This document shows, one piece after another, positions 24,199-36,021 of a stretch of DNA of 64,000 nucleotides. A model generated the notes under the pieces. That model was not told the origin of the DNA, searched no databases, and was given only the letters and a program-made list of their open reading frames with translations. Origin of the DNA: Paracentrotus lividus (taxonomy: Eukaryota > Echinodermata > Echinoidea > Camarodonta > Echinidae); the NCBI GenBank assembly GCA_940671915.1, contig CALNVZ010002974.1:19199214-19263213 (forward strand). The letters are read 5' to 3'. The position numbers and the translations under genes are program-made. Positions within the stretch are counted from its first letter, which is position 1; each line of letters opens with the position of its first letter.

Positions 24199-25469
24199 AT
24201 AATTAGGAGGTAATGATATTTAATGGCAGAAGTCCTCCATGCATTGCCTGGAATTGTTATTGAATTCTCTGAAGCACATGCATCTTCAGGCCATTTTGGA
24301 AGGATCGGCCCTAGCTTTCAAACCCCTCCTACAACTCCCTCTTCATCACATCATTTGTTACGCCACAATTATCATCAGACGATACTAATGCCTCCTAAAT
24401 TCCACCCCAGAATCTTGACAACATCAATTAACCCAGTTCTGTATGGGACTCCTTTCGTTTAGCTCTAGCTCCTCCAATCTTTTATTTCTCCCTCTCCCTC
24501 TCTTTATCACTTTCTCACCAATACAGTCTCTTCTCCTTTACTTACTCCTCTTTTCTAATTAACTTCTATAAGTCTCTCCTCATTGAATATTTTCTCTTCT
24601 TCTTTTCTTTCCCTTCTGTTTCCTTACTTCTCCCTGACAAACACCATTATGAAATTGCATTTAATAATTTAGGATCAAACGCCCTCAATTTGAGTCACCA
24701 CAAACCTGTAGAGATTAGGTAACTGATATGGGGGATCTACAAACATTAATGAAGAATCCCCTTTCACACAAGAAATATTAAAAGCCGTGCAAGTAAACTC
24801 CTGTGGCAAGACACAGGGGAAAGACAAGACTTATCTATTTTTTTCTGAGGTGGGGGGGGGGGGCTGAAACAGAGACAAACTTGACTTTGCCTGAAGTAAG
24901 ATATTGAAATATGAAGAGCACTTTACACATCTCTTTTTTGTTAACAGCAACAGGTTTGTTCCGCCCTCCCCAACAATTTATCATTTTGGGTCTGAACAGG
25001 GATTGAGAGGCGGGGAAGCATAGCAGGTTCATGAATGTTGTTAGGAATGTTTAGAGGCAACCTCTCGCTTGATATAGTAACAAGATCTTACTGTACTCTT
25101 GATGAGAGTGACCTCTTTCGAAAGGTGGTGAAATTGATTTAAACAGGTTTTCCAATATGCCTTTCCATTTCATGTACATTTATAGCAAAGGATGTGATTT
25201 CATTCAGGAATCAGATGCTCAAGTTTTCTTTTCCAGGTATATACAAAATATTTAAATTTCCTCCAAATAGTTCATTTCTTGAGCAACACTATCAGCTCCT
25301 TTTCTAGCACATTCAGATATGAATTCACAAAACATGACGGATCACAAAAGAATTTGGTTTTAAAACAATAATTTTTCTTAAAACCATATGTTTGTTTAAA
25401 CTTCATTTTTACTAATACAGAAAGAGGGCTTTTAAAAATCATTACCACATATGATGACGATGTTATATT
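24199..25469. other. Intron, 1.3 kb, no gene seen
   Basis: Pyrimidine-rich around 24460-24640, with a G run at 24852-24863. No exon seen. Confidence 0.6.
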
Positions 25470-26221
25470 TGGTCATATTCAAACGTGAGTGACACGATAT
25501 TTGGACTGATAGAAGGGTGCATATCTTTGCACTTGTAGGTTATGAATGGATCATGACTACACTATTATGTATAATGTAGGAGTGGCATGTGTCATTACCA
25601 GTTGGATTTGAATTTTACAATTGGTCCTGGAAATTATAATTAAAAAACAGTGCGTGAGTGACACAACAAAAAAAAGACATGGGTTTCTGACCATCATTGG
25701 TTATGGTTGGATTTGTGCCCAAGTAGATCTCTAAGGGTACCATAAGTGCTAATATATGTACATGAATAGTGTACCTCTCTGACATTTATTGTCCTTATCA
25801 ATCATTCCCTCTCTGTGGAAAATGGTCCACCTCTATGTGTCGTGAGTGACACGACATCCAAAACGTAAGTGACACGACCAGTGCCTTAAATGCAACAATT
25901 CAAGTAAATAACTAGGTCGAAATTACCTGTGTGTATATGCCATGTTAGAGTAGTCCATGATAATTACCAAAAAAAATCTGAAAAAAGTGATTAGATATAA
26001 GAAAAAGAGGCATTTAAAGCACCATAGTCCCATATGTGCAAATTCCTGTTTGATCAATAATTCCGCGAAAGAAAACTGGATCAAGTAATGTTTGAACTTA
26101 CATAATTCGTTGTATTGTAAAGAAGCCTTTGTGCTGATTTCAGATCCTAATTTGCATTTTCAAAGGCACAGCGCCACATTAAAATTTCAGCTAAATGTCC
26201 CACTTAGTTTGAATATGACCA
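25470..26221. mobile_element. 752-bp TIR element with repeated GTGAGTGACACGA
   Basis: TGGTCATATTCAAAC at 25470-25484 is exactly mirrored at 26207-26221. Inside, CGTGAGTGACACGA or a close variant occurs four times (25484, 25651, 25841, 25865), the last pair 24 bases apart. There is no coding capacity. Likely a non-autonomous DNA transposon of unknown superfamily. Confidence 0.65.
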
Positions 26222-27280
26222 TTTGTTTTGGGGTCTATGGAAAATGTGTCATACCAAAATAAATCATAATAATCAACAGATCATATTTTACATTTATGGT
26301 CTGAAGCTCAAATCTACATGACCTAATTTTGAAAACTCACACTAACACTAATCATATATTTTTTTGTAGAAACGCTACTTGTCTAAATAAGTCTAAATAT
26401 CTCAATTTTGATGCATCCTGTTTTGCCCCTATATAATTATAATCTCAAAATGAATAGCTGAAATACTATGGGATGTTTTTCATTAGGGGCACACATGAAA
26501 TTCAGTCTTGTATTAATATCATTAATTCCATATTCATATAATATCAAAAAGTCCCTATTTAGTTGCACTATCACTCTACAATGTACCCCAAAATTTTAAT
26601 AAATTCTTAAAACAATGATACAAATCAAAGAACTTCAAACACCTTGTTCAAAGTTTATAGGCCAATTCATTTCATATGCTTCTTGTGGTTATTTCCTTTA
26701 CCCATTGACCAATAAAGTTCGCTTTGTTGTCATGGTAATTGATCCTTTATTTATTGAATCATCAACACTGCTCTACCTATCAATCAAGCAATTAATATTC
26801 CTGAATAATAGCTCCTCTTAGTCATCAATTCATAAAGATTTTATAATTTCCTTCGAGTCTTGAGAGACCTGGTTAGGACAAGTTAGTAATGACAGTTCCA
26901 GAAGTGAATTGTATCCCACAGTGATCCTCAAGATTAGTTCATTTCTTGACCTGATCCTCCTTCTTGTACGACAAGGAAAGCATTAGCCTTAACATTAATC
27001 AGGCACTCAAGCAATTATTCTACAAGAAAATAGAATCAAGGAGACCTACAAGACCAATTAACCATAAATTTCTATGAACATGTTTCTTTCATCTTTTCAG
27101 GAAGGGATGTATTTTGATAATAATTATGTCAACTTTTTTCAATATCTTAATTTCAGCAATGTTATTAAAGGGTTAAAATTTTGTAAGTATCTCGCTGGCA
27201 AAGTATTTATTTTATCTTTTTCTCCATCTCACTCTCTCCCTCACATGTATTTTCTCTCCTTGCTATTCATTTCACGACAC

Positions 27281-27329
<49 letters not shown>

Positions 27330-28110
27330 TATATCTTTTTCTTGTACAGTTCTATTCCTTTAGATCTTATCATCTCCATTTCTATTCTCTGTCTCCCACA
27401 AATAACAATATTTTTCATCCCTTGGCGATTCATTTCTGACATACATCAGAAATCCTCGCCCTCATCCTCACAATATAACAAGCGTCTCACAAAAAAAGTT
27501 ATATCATTACAAAGTGACATTTTACTTGACACAAGAGGAATTCAAGCCATCCCCGTCTAGGACTTAACTAAAGCCACTTGCCATTTTTTGGACCCAAACT
27601 CTTCAAAGCCCCCCAAACTTGTCAATATTCATACTAGAAAAGTAATTCAATTTCCATAATTGCACTCAACTGTCCCATTTGTCAACCTGGATAAAGGATA
27701 GACAGTTGAGCATCGTGGATGAATTTATAAGAGTTTGGGAGTGTTGCCCCCATATGAATGGTTAGTTCGTGCTTCATTGAGCATTGATCTGATGAGCTCA
27801 TCACCAAACAGCATGGCGTTAACCCATATGATGCTACAAAGTTTATAGATAAAAATTCACCAAAATTTGATATTTAACTTTGCTGTAAACCTGGTAACAC
27901 ACATCCATCTTCCGTGGAATAAACTCTACACAAAATGAGTAATTAATTTCAAGAGTATGAAATGCAATATTCAAATATTTGTGAATTTTGGGTAAAATAA
28001 TTTTGTTGTCGTTTGCACATGAAGGGTTCGATTTTTGGATTCCCTATTTATTTTCTATTCAGAACACTTTCTCTTCCCCTCCTGACTACCTCAAGCATTT
28101 CATACGACTA
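26222..28110. other. Intron, 1.9 kb, with CT microsatellite
   Basis: It holds an uninterrupted (TC)n run at 27286-27326. No exon or RNA gene was seen. The serine/leucine frames around 27074-27560 cross the CT run. Confidence 0.65.
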
Positions 28111-28314
28111 AAAGGGCTGTCCCACTGGAGGCAATCATTGTTGCGACAACTGGCGATCTAGCTATTGTGAGTGTGGAAGCAAGTTGTTATTGTAGCCTAG
28201 CTTAGATAGAGTCGTATGTAGGTTTATAATCGCCTTTTTAAAGCTGACCTCCTTATAAGTTGGACATTATCAGGTTGTCGCCACAACGATCGACGCCCGT
28301 GGGACAGGCCCTTT
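28111..28314. mobile_element. 204-bp MITE beside exon c
   Basis: AAAGGGCTGTCCCACTGG at 28111 is mirrored by GTGGGACAGGCCCTTT ending at 28313, and GTTGCGACAAC is mirrored by GTTGTCGCCACAAC further in; TA or TAA may be the target. It ends about 29 bases from the donor of exon c. Confidence 0.75.
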
Positions 28315-28342
28315 ATGAACTTTTCATAATTTCCATTCTTAC

Positions 28343-28432
28343 CTTCAATTCAAGCTGCTTGTTAGATACAACCACATTGCAATTCTCTCTCTCCACATCA
28401 CTAAGACCTGTGTCAGTTGATGATAGTCCATT
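28343..28432 (-). CDS. NCKAP5: NCKAP5-like exon c (short linker)
   Basis: This 90-nt exon encodes 30 residues, phase 0 at both ends: NGLSSTDTGLSDVERE followed by NCNVVVSNKQLELK. The acceptor is CCATGACAACAG and the donor GAAG|GTAAGA on the minus strand. It is too short to stand out as a reading frame and was found from the paired splice sites and from fitting the frame between exons b and d. The Ser/Thr/Asp-rich start resembles, loosely, the serine-rich spacer that separates the two coiled-coil blocks in vertebrate NCKAP5. An inverted-repeat element (28111-28314) begins only about 29 bases past the donor. It could be alternatively spliced, since skipping it would keep the frame. Confidence 0.72.
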
Positions 28433-28654
28433 CTGTTGTCATGGAAACAAATGAAAGTATACCACTAATGAGTTTTAGTCTGATTGGATTGCCGCAACAA
28501 GCAGAACTTACATGTAGAATCATCTACAGAAACGCTTTGGTGTCATCATTGTACAACTGCTCAACAAGGTGCCTAGAACCAGGAACCATGACATCATTGT
28601 TCACTACAATGACACCTCTGTGTCTTTCAAAATGATAATCGCATATCATATGTC

Positions 28655-28762
28655 TGTATCAGGACAATTACCCCTAAATAATTACCCATAGGACAACTAC
28701 CCCTATAAATAGAGTTAGATGGTAGCTTTCTGATGTGGAGTAGTTGTCTGGGCGGAGTTGTA
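28655..28762. mobile_element. Family F repeat, copy 1
   Basis: TATCAGGACAATTACCCCTA and GGACAACTACCCC correspond to the complement of 47669-47804. The right edge is less clear, with TGTATCAGGA present at both borders. It lies in the 0.8-kb intron between exons b and c. Confidence 0.55.
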
Positions 28763-28766
28763 TCAG

Positions 28767-28921
28767 GATGGTGCTTCACCAAGTCGTTCTTAAAGTTATG
28801 AATGACTTTACAAAAAACTTGAACATGTTCTTGGGTGCTATACTAATCCCATTCTGAATCATTTAGCACAAGAACTGATCCCCAGTAGTTCCTAAAGTTG
28901 TTTGTAAATTAGAACCAGCAA
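28767..28921. mobile_element. Family E MITE, copy 1
   Basis: TTCACCAAGTCGTTCTTAAA at 28775 and ATTTAGCACAAGAACTGAT at 28861 match, in opposite orientation, the copy at 60524-60700 along its full length. Both ends fold on each other (AAGTTATGAATGACTTTACA against TTTGTAAA...). Confidence 0.7.
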
Positions 28922-29251
28922 CTTTGACAACATCAAATTTCCCTACAATCACTCCTCCATGTCTTTCTACGGGGCAAAAGTAATATCGGTTTTGAATCAG
29001 GAATCTCAAAATTATGAGATACTTCTTGACCATTGAGCAACCATGAACAAAGTCACCCTTGTATAATCAAATAAAAATCCTTTATCTATAGTGTGCTTAA
29101 CCCATTCAGGACTAAGCCTGAATATATTTGGGCTGAGGTCCGCTATGGGAAATGTGTGTTATAGCCAGATCAGCTCATCTCCAACAGGCTAATCCCGGAA
29201 CAAGGGGTAGAAAGAAAGAAAAAACTAAAAAGTGTTATTTATTACCCTTAC
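28922..29251. other. Rest of the b-c intron
   Basis: Short unique stretch; TTAACCCATTCAGGACTAAG at 29098 belongs to the set of dispersed TTAACCCATTGA-like phrases. It ends at the donor of exon b. Confidence 0.55.
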
Positions 29252-29449
29252 CTGTAACCTTTTACAACTCTCTGCATTATCACATAGTGAGTCTACACTG
29301 CTTGCACTCCTCAGCCGTACAATCTCTTCCTGTAGCGCCTCCAGCTGAGCATTGCACGACTTATTCTCTGCAACAGCGCCCTCTAACTGCTTCTCCAGAG
29401 ACGAACGGGCCTCACGCTCCTGCATCAGCTCCCGCATCGTTGTCTCTTT
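29252..29449 (-). CDS. NCKAP5: NCKAP5-like exon b (coiled coil)
   Basis: This 198-nt exon gives 66 residues in phase 0 at both ends. It starts KETTMRELMQEREARSSLEK, continues through QLEGAVAENKSCNAQLEALQ and ends SVDSLCDNAESCKRLQ. The acceptor is TTGTTCTTTCAG and the donor is CAG|GTAAGG on the minus strand. Heptad spacing of Leu, Met and Ala with Glu/Lys/Arg between is typical of a parallel coiled coil. In vertebrate NCKAP5 the matching segment has the pattern HELEEER...SEKRLQE, which lines up with MRELMQEREARSSLEKQLEG. The Ser-rich tail around VDSL is less like the vertebrate protein and may be a linker. The exon is only 0.8 kb upstream of exon c, the shortest intron here. Confidence 0.88.
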
Positions 29450-32400
29450 CTGAAAGAACAAGATTTGAAAATGAAGTTTATTATATCTATTTCAAACAAA
29501 AGAAAAGTATATTGACAAATTAGATCAGCGTAATCTTGTTAAATTTTGGAATTGCAAGCAAACATTATACAAAGAGCCAAACTCATACTATCTCTGATTA
29601 AGATTGAAGTTGTTGATAAAGAAACTGTTTACTTACACAATATTTTATTTAAAGCAAATCATTTTAACTAAAGCACACAACATTACTCAGCTCGGCACCA
29701 ACAAAAATAAATGAAGTTTCCCCAAATGATTCAAGACCAATTCTTTTGATGTGCCAATCACAAATTATCTATCCGCAGTGGAAAAGAAACACATCTCCAC
29801 GCCACACTCGGGAGTTACCCAGATGATCCTGAACTTATTTCCCCGCAAGATCACATTAATGGCAAACCGATCAAATCATTTCCCCCCATTCCCCGCAGAT
29901 GCCCTCATCCAATCAAAATGCCCCCACAAAATCAGGTACGACAGCCCCCTCCTGCCGGCCGGTCGGTTGGTCGATGAAAGGAGCAAGGGTTTAGGTGTTG
30001 AGGATGGGAAACACGAGAGGTAAATAGTTCATCCTCGGGGACCAAGAGATTCATGCTTTCTGGCTTCCGTTGGCAACCGCAACTCCCATTCCCAAAGATT
30101 CCAAAATCGGGATGGTGTTTGAACTTGGTTTGCACCTCTCACCCAATCACCCAGGCTTCCAACCATGAATGGTTTCCATGGTTACCACACATCCAGTGTG
30201 ATGTTCTCCATTAGCATCTACAAATGCTTAAATGTTTATTTGTTTATCAAAGTAATCAAATAATAAAAGTCACACTTAACGTAAGAAGTTCTCATTAAAG
30301 AAAGGGTAAGGTGGAGAGGACTTGGCTGGCTGAAGCTTATCATTTCACACCCAGTTTGGCCGGCCAGCGAGGTTAACATTTCATTCAATCTATTGATAAT
30401 TCATGGCCGGGGGCGCTACTGAACCTCGGCTTCGTAATTGGGGGAAGTGGAGGATAGGACGATGTGAGTCAGAGTGTAGGGAAATCCCAGGAAACACCAA
30501 AAACAGAACATCTATCTAGTATTCTCTTTACTTGGTAATTTTTTTTTCACATTATCTTCTTTTACTTGGTACATGTAGAAAAATGATATCAGGGACTGTG
30601 CTGCAATTGTTTCTACAAGACATAGGAGAACCTAGTTTTTTTTCTTTGCATGAAATTGATATTTAGATCTGATATGTTGAATATCATATAACCCCAAACC
30701 TACTTGGAGGTAGCTAGGTCCCCTTATAAACTAGTAACTAGTTATAAAACACACAAGTGTTGGCATGAATCCTCTCCGCTTTCCTATCTTTGCGAATATT
30801 TATAATTTAATAGCTCCACGAGTGAAAATGTATCTAATCAGTCGTTGATACTATTACAATGTTTGTCTAGAGAGTTTTTGCCCTTGACAGGGTGCCCTTG
30901 GGGTTAACCTTAGCATTCACTACGTTCCTTGGATGCCAATCTTGACGCCACTGATTTTATTTCTGATAACAGCTTGTTAATAATTTCATATTTAGGAATT
31001 AATTCCTTACCCCACCTCGCTTGTCATGTTGATTTGGGTTTATTATCACATGTCACGGTTTCCCTTATTTTCCGCAGCTGACAATTAAGCCTCTCTGATT
31101 GCATCAATTTGGGGGAATTGCTGAGGGGGGAAAATCAATGTGAGTTGTTATTGTTTGTGTTTTTCCTGGGGCGGTCATGTGTTGATGACACCACGAGAGT
31201 CACATGACCATCCTATGAATGAAAACGGCATCAAGTATCGGGGCTTCAGCAAACTAAGGAGGGGACAAAAAAGAGAAAAAGACGGGTTTAAAAAAAAAAG
31301 GAAAAGAGCATTTTGATGAAAGATAAAATACATGACGGCCCAGAGGAAAGTGATGTTTTTTTTTTCTTTTTTTCTTTTTTTTTTTTTTTTTTTTTTTGGG
31401 GGGGGGGGGTACAAGAGAGTATAGATCCTTCAGAAAGATATAAATAGTGAGTACAAAATGAAAAAGTGGTTCAATTTGCAACAAAGTAATAAATTTTGAA
31501 AATAGGGTAAAGGCAACCAATATATTTTTAAGGTGAAATCAGAATGAAATTCCTGCCATTCTCAGGAACAAACAAAAGACAGATGACAATATCGAATACA
31601 AAAATGTATTATAATACGAGACACACTGATCTACTGTGAGATCAATAAAACAACAACAACAACAAAAAACAAGTAAGTTTTTTATATCAGGCTGTTTCAT
31701 GCAGAGCTTTGAAAGGCCGGGATTAAAAAAAAAAAAAAATGGAGAGATATAGATAGATGAAAAGAAAACAGAATGTATCAAATTACCTGTCACTCAAATT
31801 CATACATGGTTTCTTAATTTCACGCGAGCGAGAGAGGAAACAAAAACAGACATCTAGCTAAGAATAGATTAAGATGGGTAAAATTAATCAAAAGGAGCAC
31901 ATAATGTGTCAACTACGTCATCTAAAAATAACAATGTGCCCTAGATTGGTCGATATCGGTGGAGATAGACGCGTCCAAATGAGCAGGAGAGTGAGAGAGT
32001 AATGTTAGTTCTGTGATAGGAGTAGTATTTCATGAGAAGCCTTCACACCAGCAAGAATCTCCCATAGTGTAGATTATTTTCTTACAAGTCCTTAATAGTG
32101 GAAAAATCAGAAAGTTTGAATATTATACAGATACCAATTAGCTGATGCATATAATATTACCCTTATTATTGTAAAGATATGTGCTATCAATCTTAAAGTT
32201 CAGATAAATATTTCTTGTATTTTCTTTTTTTTTCTAAAGAAATCTCATCTAAACTGTTGATATCTTTTTATCATCTCTATTTTTGACAAGCTGTATAGGC
32301 CCTATGTAACTTTTTTTTTTTTTGGGGGGGGGGGTCAGAAAACAGGATTGTGTGTGCAGAAAACTGTATTTAATAGCCAGGGTCAATATTCAACAAAAAA

Positions 32401-32510
32401 TTTGATCTTCATTTTATTTCTATCAATAATAAAATATTCTTAGGCTCAGAAAAAACAGCAAATCAATGAAAATTTCCTTTTTGCTCAATGATCTGTGAAA
32501 TTCTGACAGC
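29450..32510. other. Intron, 3 kb, with T-to-G homopolymer couples
   Basis: The intron between exons a and b. The part 29750-30480 is less AT-rich, with CCGGCCGGTCGGTTGG at 29955 and is a possible regulatory module. A T run leading directly into a G run is at 31356-31409 and again at 32311-32334. The proline/lysine-rich minus frames at 31175-31520 are translations of the first. Confidence 0.6.
29750..30480. promoter_or_regulatory. Candidate intronic regulatory module
   Basis: Repeat-free, relatively GC-rich, with GGCCGGCCGG-type palindromes near 29957 and 30360 and several CAAT and TTAAT cores. Only texture supports this. Confidence 0.2.
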
Positions 32511-32688
32511 TACTGTATAAGAAGTTATTTTCGCCGCAGTTTTATTTTTGTGAATTTCGCAAGTCCCTCTTCGCAAAACTTTCCACTTCAATACAAAAGG
32601 GTTTTTTGAAATTATCCGATTGCGAACTTCCTTCACCAGGCTAATATCACGAAAATATCTGTACGTGAAAATGTTGGCTTATATGATA
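32511..32688. mobile_element. Family D MITE, copy 2
   Basis: TACTGTATAAG at 32511-32521 and CTTATATGATA at 32678-32688. Read as the complement it aligns with 20514-20699, including the GCCAATATTTTCGCGTACAGATATTTTCG part. It is inverted relative to copy 1 and has lost some CGs. Confidence 0.7.
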
Positions 32689-35600
32689 GAGTAATATCAT
32701 ACATACCGGTAATTTGTTTTCATGAATAAAGAGCGTGGTGTGAAAACTCCATGCTTAGTAAAGATGAGATGCAGAGATGTAATGAAATTGGATGCAGTAT
32801 GAAGGGTGACTGCCCTGAGCTTACATATAGTCTAACTAGAATTCATAGACTAGATATAAAATACATCTCAGAATTCATTGAAGTTCATGTCAAATTGAAT
32901 ATACAATGCACAAAATTATATATGTGTTTATACGAACATCTTAACTGTAGAACTACAAGAACCATGGAGTCCTTGTTGTTCAAAACTAGCATTATCTAAA
33001 AACATCAGACCTATATGTAAATACAATCCATGCAAGAAAATACTAAGCAGAGATTTGTTTCTCAATAAAGTCGAAGGGTATTTTTGTAATACGAGATAGA
33101 AGCTACATTTTGTATGGTGCTCAAACATGTATGTATTTGGTTGTTTTACTATATTTTCAATATTCAGTATTGCTTGAAAAATCACTTTTTTTCTCCCCTC
33201 TTCTAAAGTGAGATTATTATCTCTTTGTATCTTATCTTGTCTTCATTTCTTAATGTCCTTACATCTCACATAGTAACAATGGCCAAAGGCAATGTCATCT
33301 TTTTTCACTAAAAAAAAATTGGATTTCACTTGACAAAGTGCAACCCCAGACAATCGAACTTCCCCTTAAAAACCTTCTCACCAAGAGTGTTACTGTGTTG
33401 GTGGACCTACTTAGACTCGAAAAAGAAAAAGGGGGAAAACGATTGAATTCTTGATCTTGGTGGCGAAATACGACACCTCCTGACATCGTCCAGGAAATTT
33501 GACGAAACTGGAGATGAACAATCCCCCTCCATTAACGTTCCTCGGAGCGCTGGAGCTGCGCATTTGTTCGGGTGTGGAGGTGCTGGCGTGAAAATCCCCA
33601 TCAAGCTGAACAATGATAATAGGGCATGAATTTGTAATCCGGCAGTGTGTTAAGCCTGTCTTTCGGGAATTCACGAGGGCCATCGGGGATTAACAATCGA
33701 AATCTCGGTCTTTGCCCTTTTTGGATGGAAATATTCCATTTAAGGTTCAATCTTAACCCCTTTAATTCATGTAATAACCCCACGTTCAGCAAAAAATGAC
33801 TTCATCATATTTTTCTAATGGAAAATCACGAGAGTGGCAAAGATAAGCTCACATCAAACCAAAACATAAGAATACAAAAGTGGACCAAAGGCAACTATAA
33901 ATGTCAGTGACTAACAAGTGAGTATGTCAGAACTAATTTGTTGGAGAGCATATCTTTATAGATATGCCCGTGATTCCTGTTCAGTGACAATGAATCTCAT
34001 CAAATAAGATCATTTCCAATTAGGTATTAATATCTAGCCATTTTTTCTTGATTTTTATTTTGCATTGCATCTTCTTTTTACCCTGCTAAAAGGTTATGCT
34101 GGGTATTTTGTAGGTGTTATTGTCACAGATGGCCACAATCTCCTTAAATTAATCCTTGCTGAAAGTGAAATAGTTTATATATTTTGTATGCACTCCTCTT
34201 TTAATACAGAAAAGGCATATATGTGAGTAAGGAGAACTGAAACAAATGCAGTAGGCCTATAATGTCCCCCACAACACATTTTCCCGCAACATATTTCTGC
34301 TTTACTAAATGACTAATTATTTTTGATGATAAAAATAGAAAAGGAAATCAAAACTACATACATCTGGAACTGATCCAAACTAATCAAGAACTCACCCCTT
34401 CCCAAAGTTGCACCTCTTTCTCACACCTCTCTCTTCTCTCCTCCGAGGACTCCTCCATTTTGTCCACAAATCACATCAAATCATACTCCCAGTTTCGCTC
34501 CGTTCAACTATGACTGCTCTTAATTTCTTGTGACAATTGCTTCAAAAGGGCGGTCATTGTGGCACAGTTCTACAACCGCCTTGATTCCAATCTGTTCTTT
34601 AGACTCCTTCCCGGGTTTGAAAGGAACATCCCCTTTCTGTACTCCATGCCAACTTTCAATTTAGAAAGCCCGTCCCGTCCCTTCTCCTGCCCTAACCTAA
34701 CTAGAAATTTTGATTTCCCTCAGTGGAACTGTTAAAAATTTATCTTGGCAAGCCAGTAAATGGCTAGTCTTACACTACAGACATTTATTTATCATTTTAA
34801 ATATAAGTACGGTTCAACTCAACCTTACATTCATTTTCTATTGATTTATTAAATATTATAAAAAAATAACAACCATCCTCTTTTTAATTATAAATAAATG
34901 TTTGTTTTCAGGTTGTATTTACAGACATGAAAACTTAATAAAGACTGATATACATGTCATATAAACAAACAAATCTAGAGTCCATTCTATTATTCTTTGG
35001 CATGTGGGTTCATTGATGTCCTAAATATGATAAGTCACATAATTATATGTCAAATTTATAAAAACTACTATATTGCAATCAAAGAAGTATATAAACAGAT
35101 GAGTAGACTATTTCAAGTAGCAAACCCTGTAAGGACGAACTTATTCCGGCTATTAAATAAGATAAGAATTATTCTCAAAACGAACGTGCCCCTGATTCCT
35201 TAGGGAGGAGATGGGGCAGGGGGGTTAGGAAATTACTGTAGAGTGTAGGTACATCCTCTCTCCCACCCTCTCGCTCTCTTTTCCTCTATCTCTCTCCCTC
35301 TCTTCCCTCTCTCTCTCTTCGCTTTCATTTGTATGTTCCTCTCAGCCTCTCTTTCTGCCTCTCTCTCTCTCTATCTCTCGGACTTTCCCAAAGTCATTTG
35401 GGAGGGTGTTTAGAGAAGAAAGGTTTATCCTCAAGATTCTTAAGTTCAAGTCAGAGTTCATCATAAGGAGGCCAAGCTATGACCCATGAAGCATCAGTTC
35501 TCCAATCAATAACTGTTTGAATAGCCCTTTTTTACATTACAAGTAACTGATAACAGTCTTATACTAAGGACATTAATAGCATTTTTCACAGAGAAAAAAA

Positions 35601-35957
35601 AATTGTCAAACCTGTGCCCTGTAACAAAAAAAAAAAAAGATCAATCTTATGATTGGTTGTGACTTTTTAGTACACAGTTCATGATAGACTTACCATTGAT
35701 ATCAATCATGACATCAATTGCATCTGTTAATGGGCACACGAGGGATTTGAATCTGCCACATAAACTGCTTTCCATTAATTTATACAATTAAAATGTTTCA
35801 CGACCATTTGATCTCAGGTAGAAACAAAATCAATATCTTAGTCCTAATCAATTATATAAATGGTTCCCGGCCAGACAAAATAAATGTTAGTAAATTTCAT
35901 TATTAATATTTTGGGGCTTAGAGTAGAAAAAAAATATGAAGAAGGAATGTTACTCAC
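32689..35957. other. Intron, 3.3 kb, no gene seen
   Basis: No exons were found. CT-rich runs occupy 35250-35390. The parts 33420-33690 and 34370-34720 are less AT-rich and free of repeats. The stretch ends at the donor of exon a. Confidence 0.6.
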
Positions 35958-36021
35958 CATGGTGCCTTCACTCTTAGCCTTAGCAAGCTCCCTCTGCAGT
36001 CGGGCTACAGACAGCTTCTCT
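35958..36021 (-). CDS. NCKAP5: NCKAP5-like exon a (coiled-coil start)
   Basis: This 64-nt exon reads (one base completing the previous codon) EKLSVARLQRELAKAKSEGTM. The acceptor is a run of CT-rich bases ending TTACAG, read on the minus strand just above 36021. The donor is ATG|GTGAGT just below 35958. Vertebrate NCKAP5, from memory, has REKLAVARLQREV followed by SEGAM at the matching place, so this is the strongest single clue to the family together with exon d. The exon needs an upstream partner ending two bases into a codon; in vertebrates that exon carries a short helix ending in Leu-Trp. I did not find it by eye between 36022 and 64000, so it is probably beyond the window. The exon ends exactly on a codon boundary. 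Confidence 0.85.

Larger units (their letters stand above)
3181..36021 (-). other. NCKAP5: NCKAP5/NCKAP5L-like gene, internal part (5 exons)
   Basis: This is the span of five minus-strand exons at 35958-36021, 29252-29449, 28343-28432, 19931-20065 and 3181-3219. Together they total 526 nt, about 175 residues of charged, heptad-like coiled coil. Each exon has a pyrimidine-rich AG acceptor and a good GT donor. The first begins in the third codon position and all later junctions fall between codons, so one frame runs through. The order of conserved segments agrees with the N-terminal coiled coil of vertebrate NCKAP5 and NCKAP5L as I recall them. NCKAP5L (Cep169) is described as a centrosome and microtubule plus-end protein that bundles and stabilises microtubules; NCKAP5 is a NCK-associated relative. 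An invertebrate would probably carry one gene ancestral to both, so the symbol marks family rather than paralog. The start codon and the long C-terminal part are outside the window or not found. Confidence 0.85.

Noticed and set aside
29225-29461. Use of the in-frame ATG at the top of the exon b frame as a start
   Set aside because: The ATG lies in the intron just before the TTTCAG acceptor; the exon is internal.
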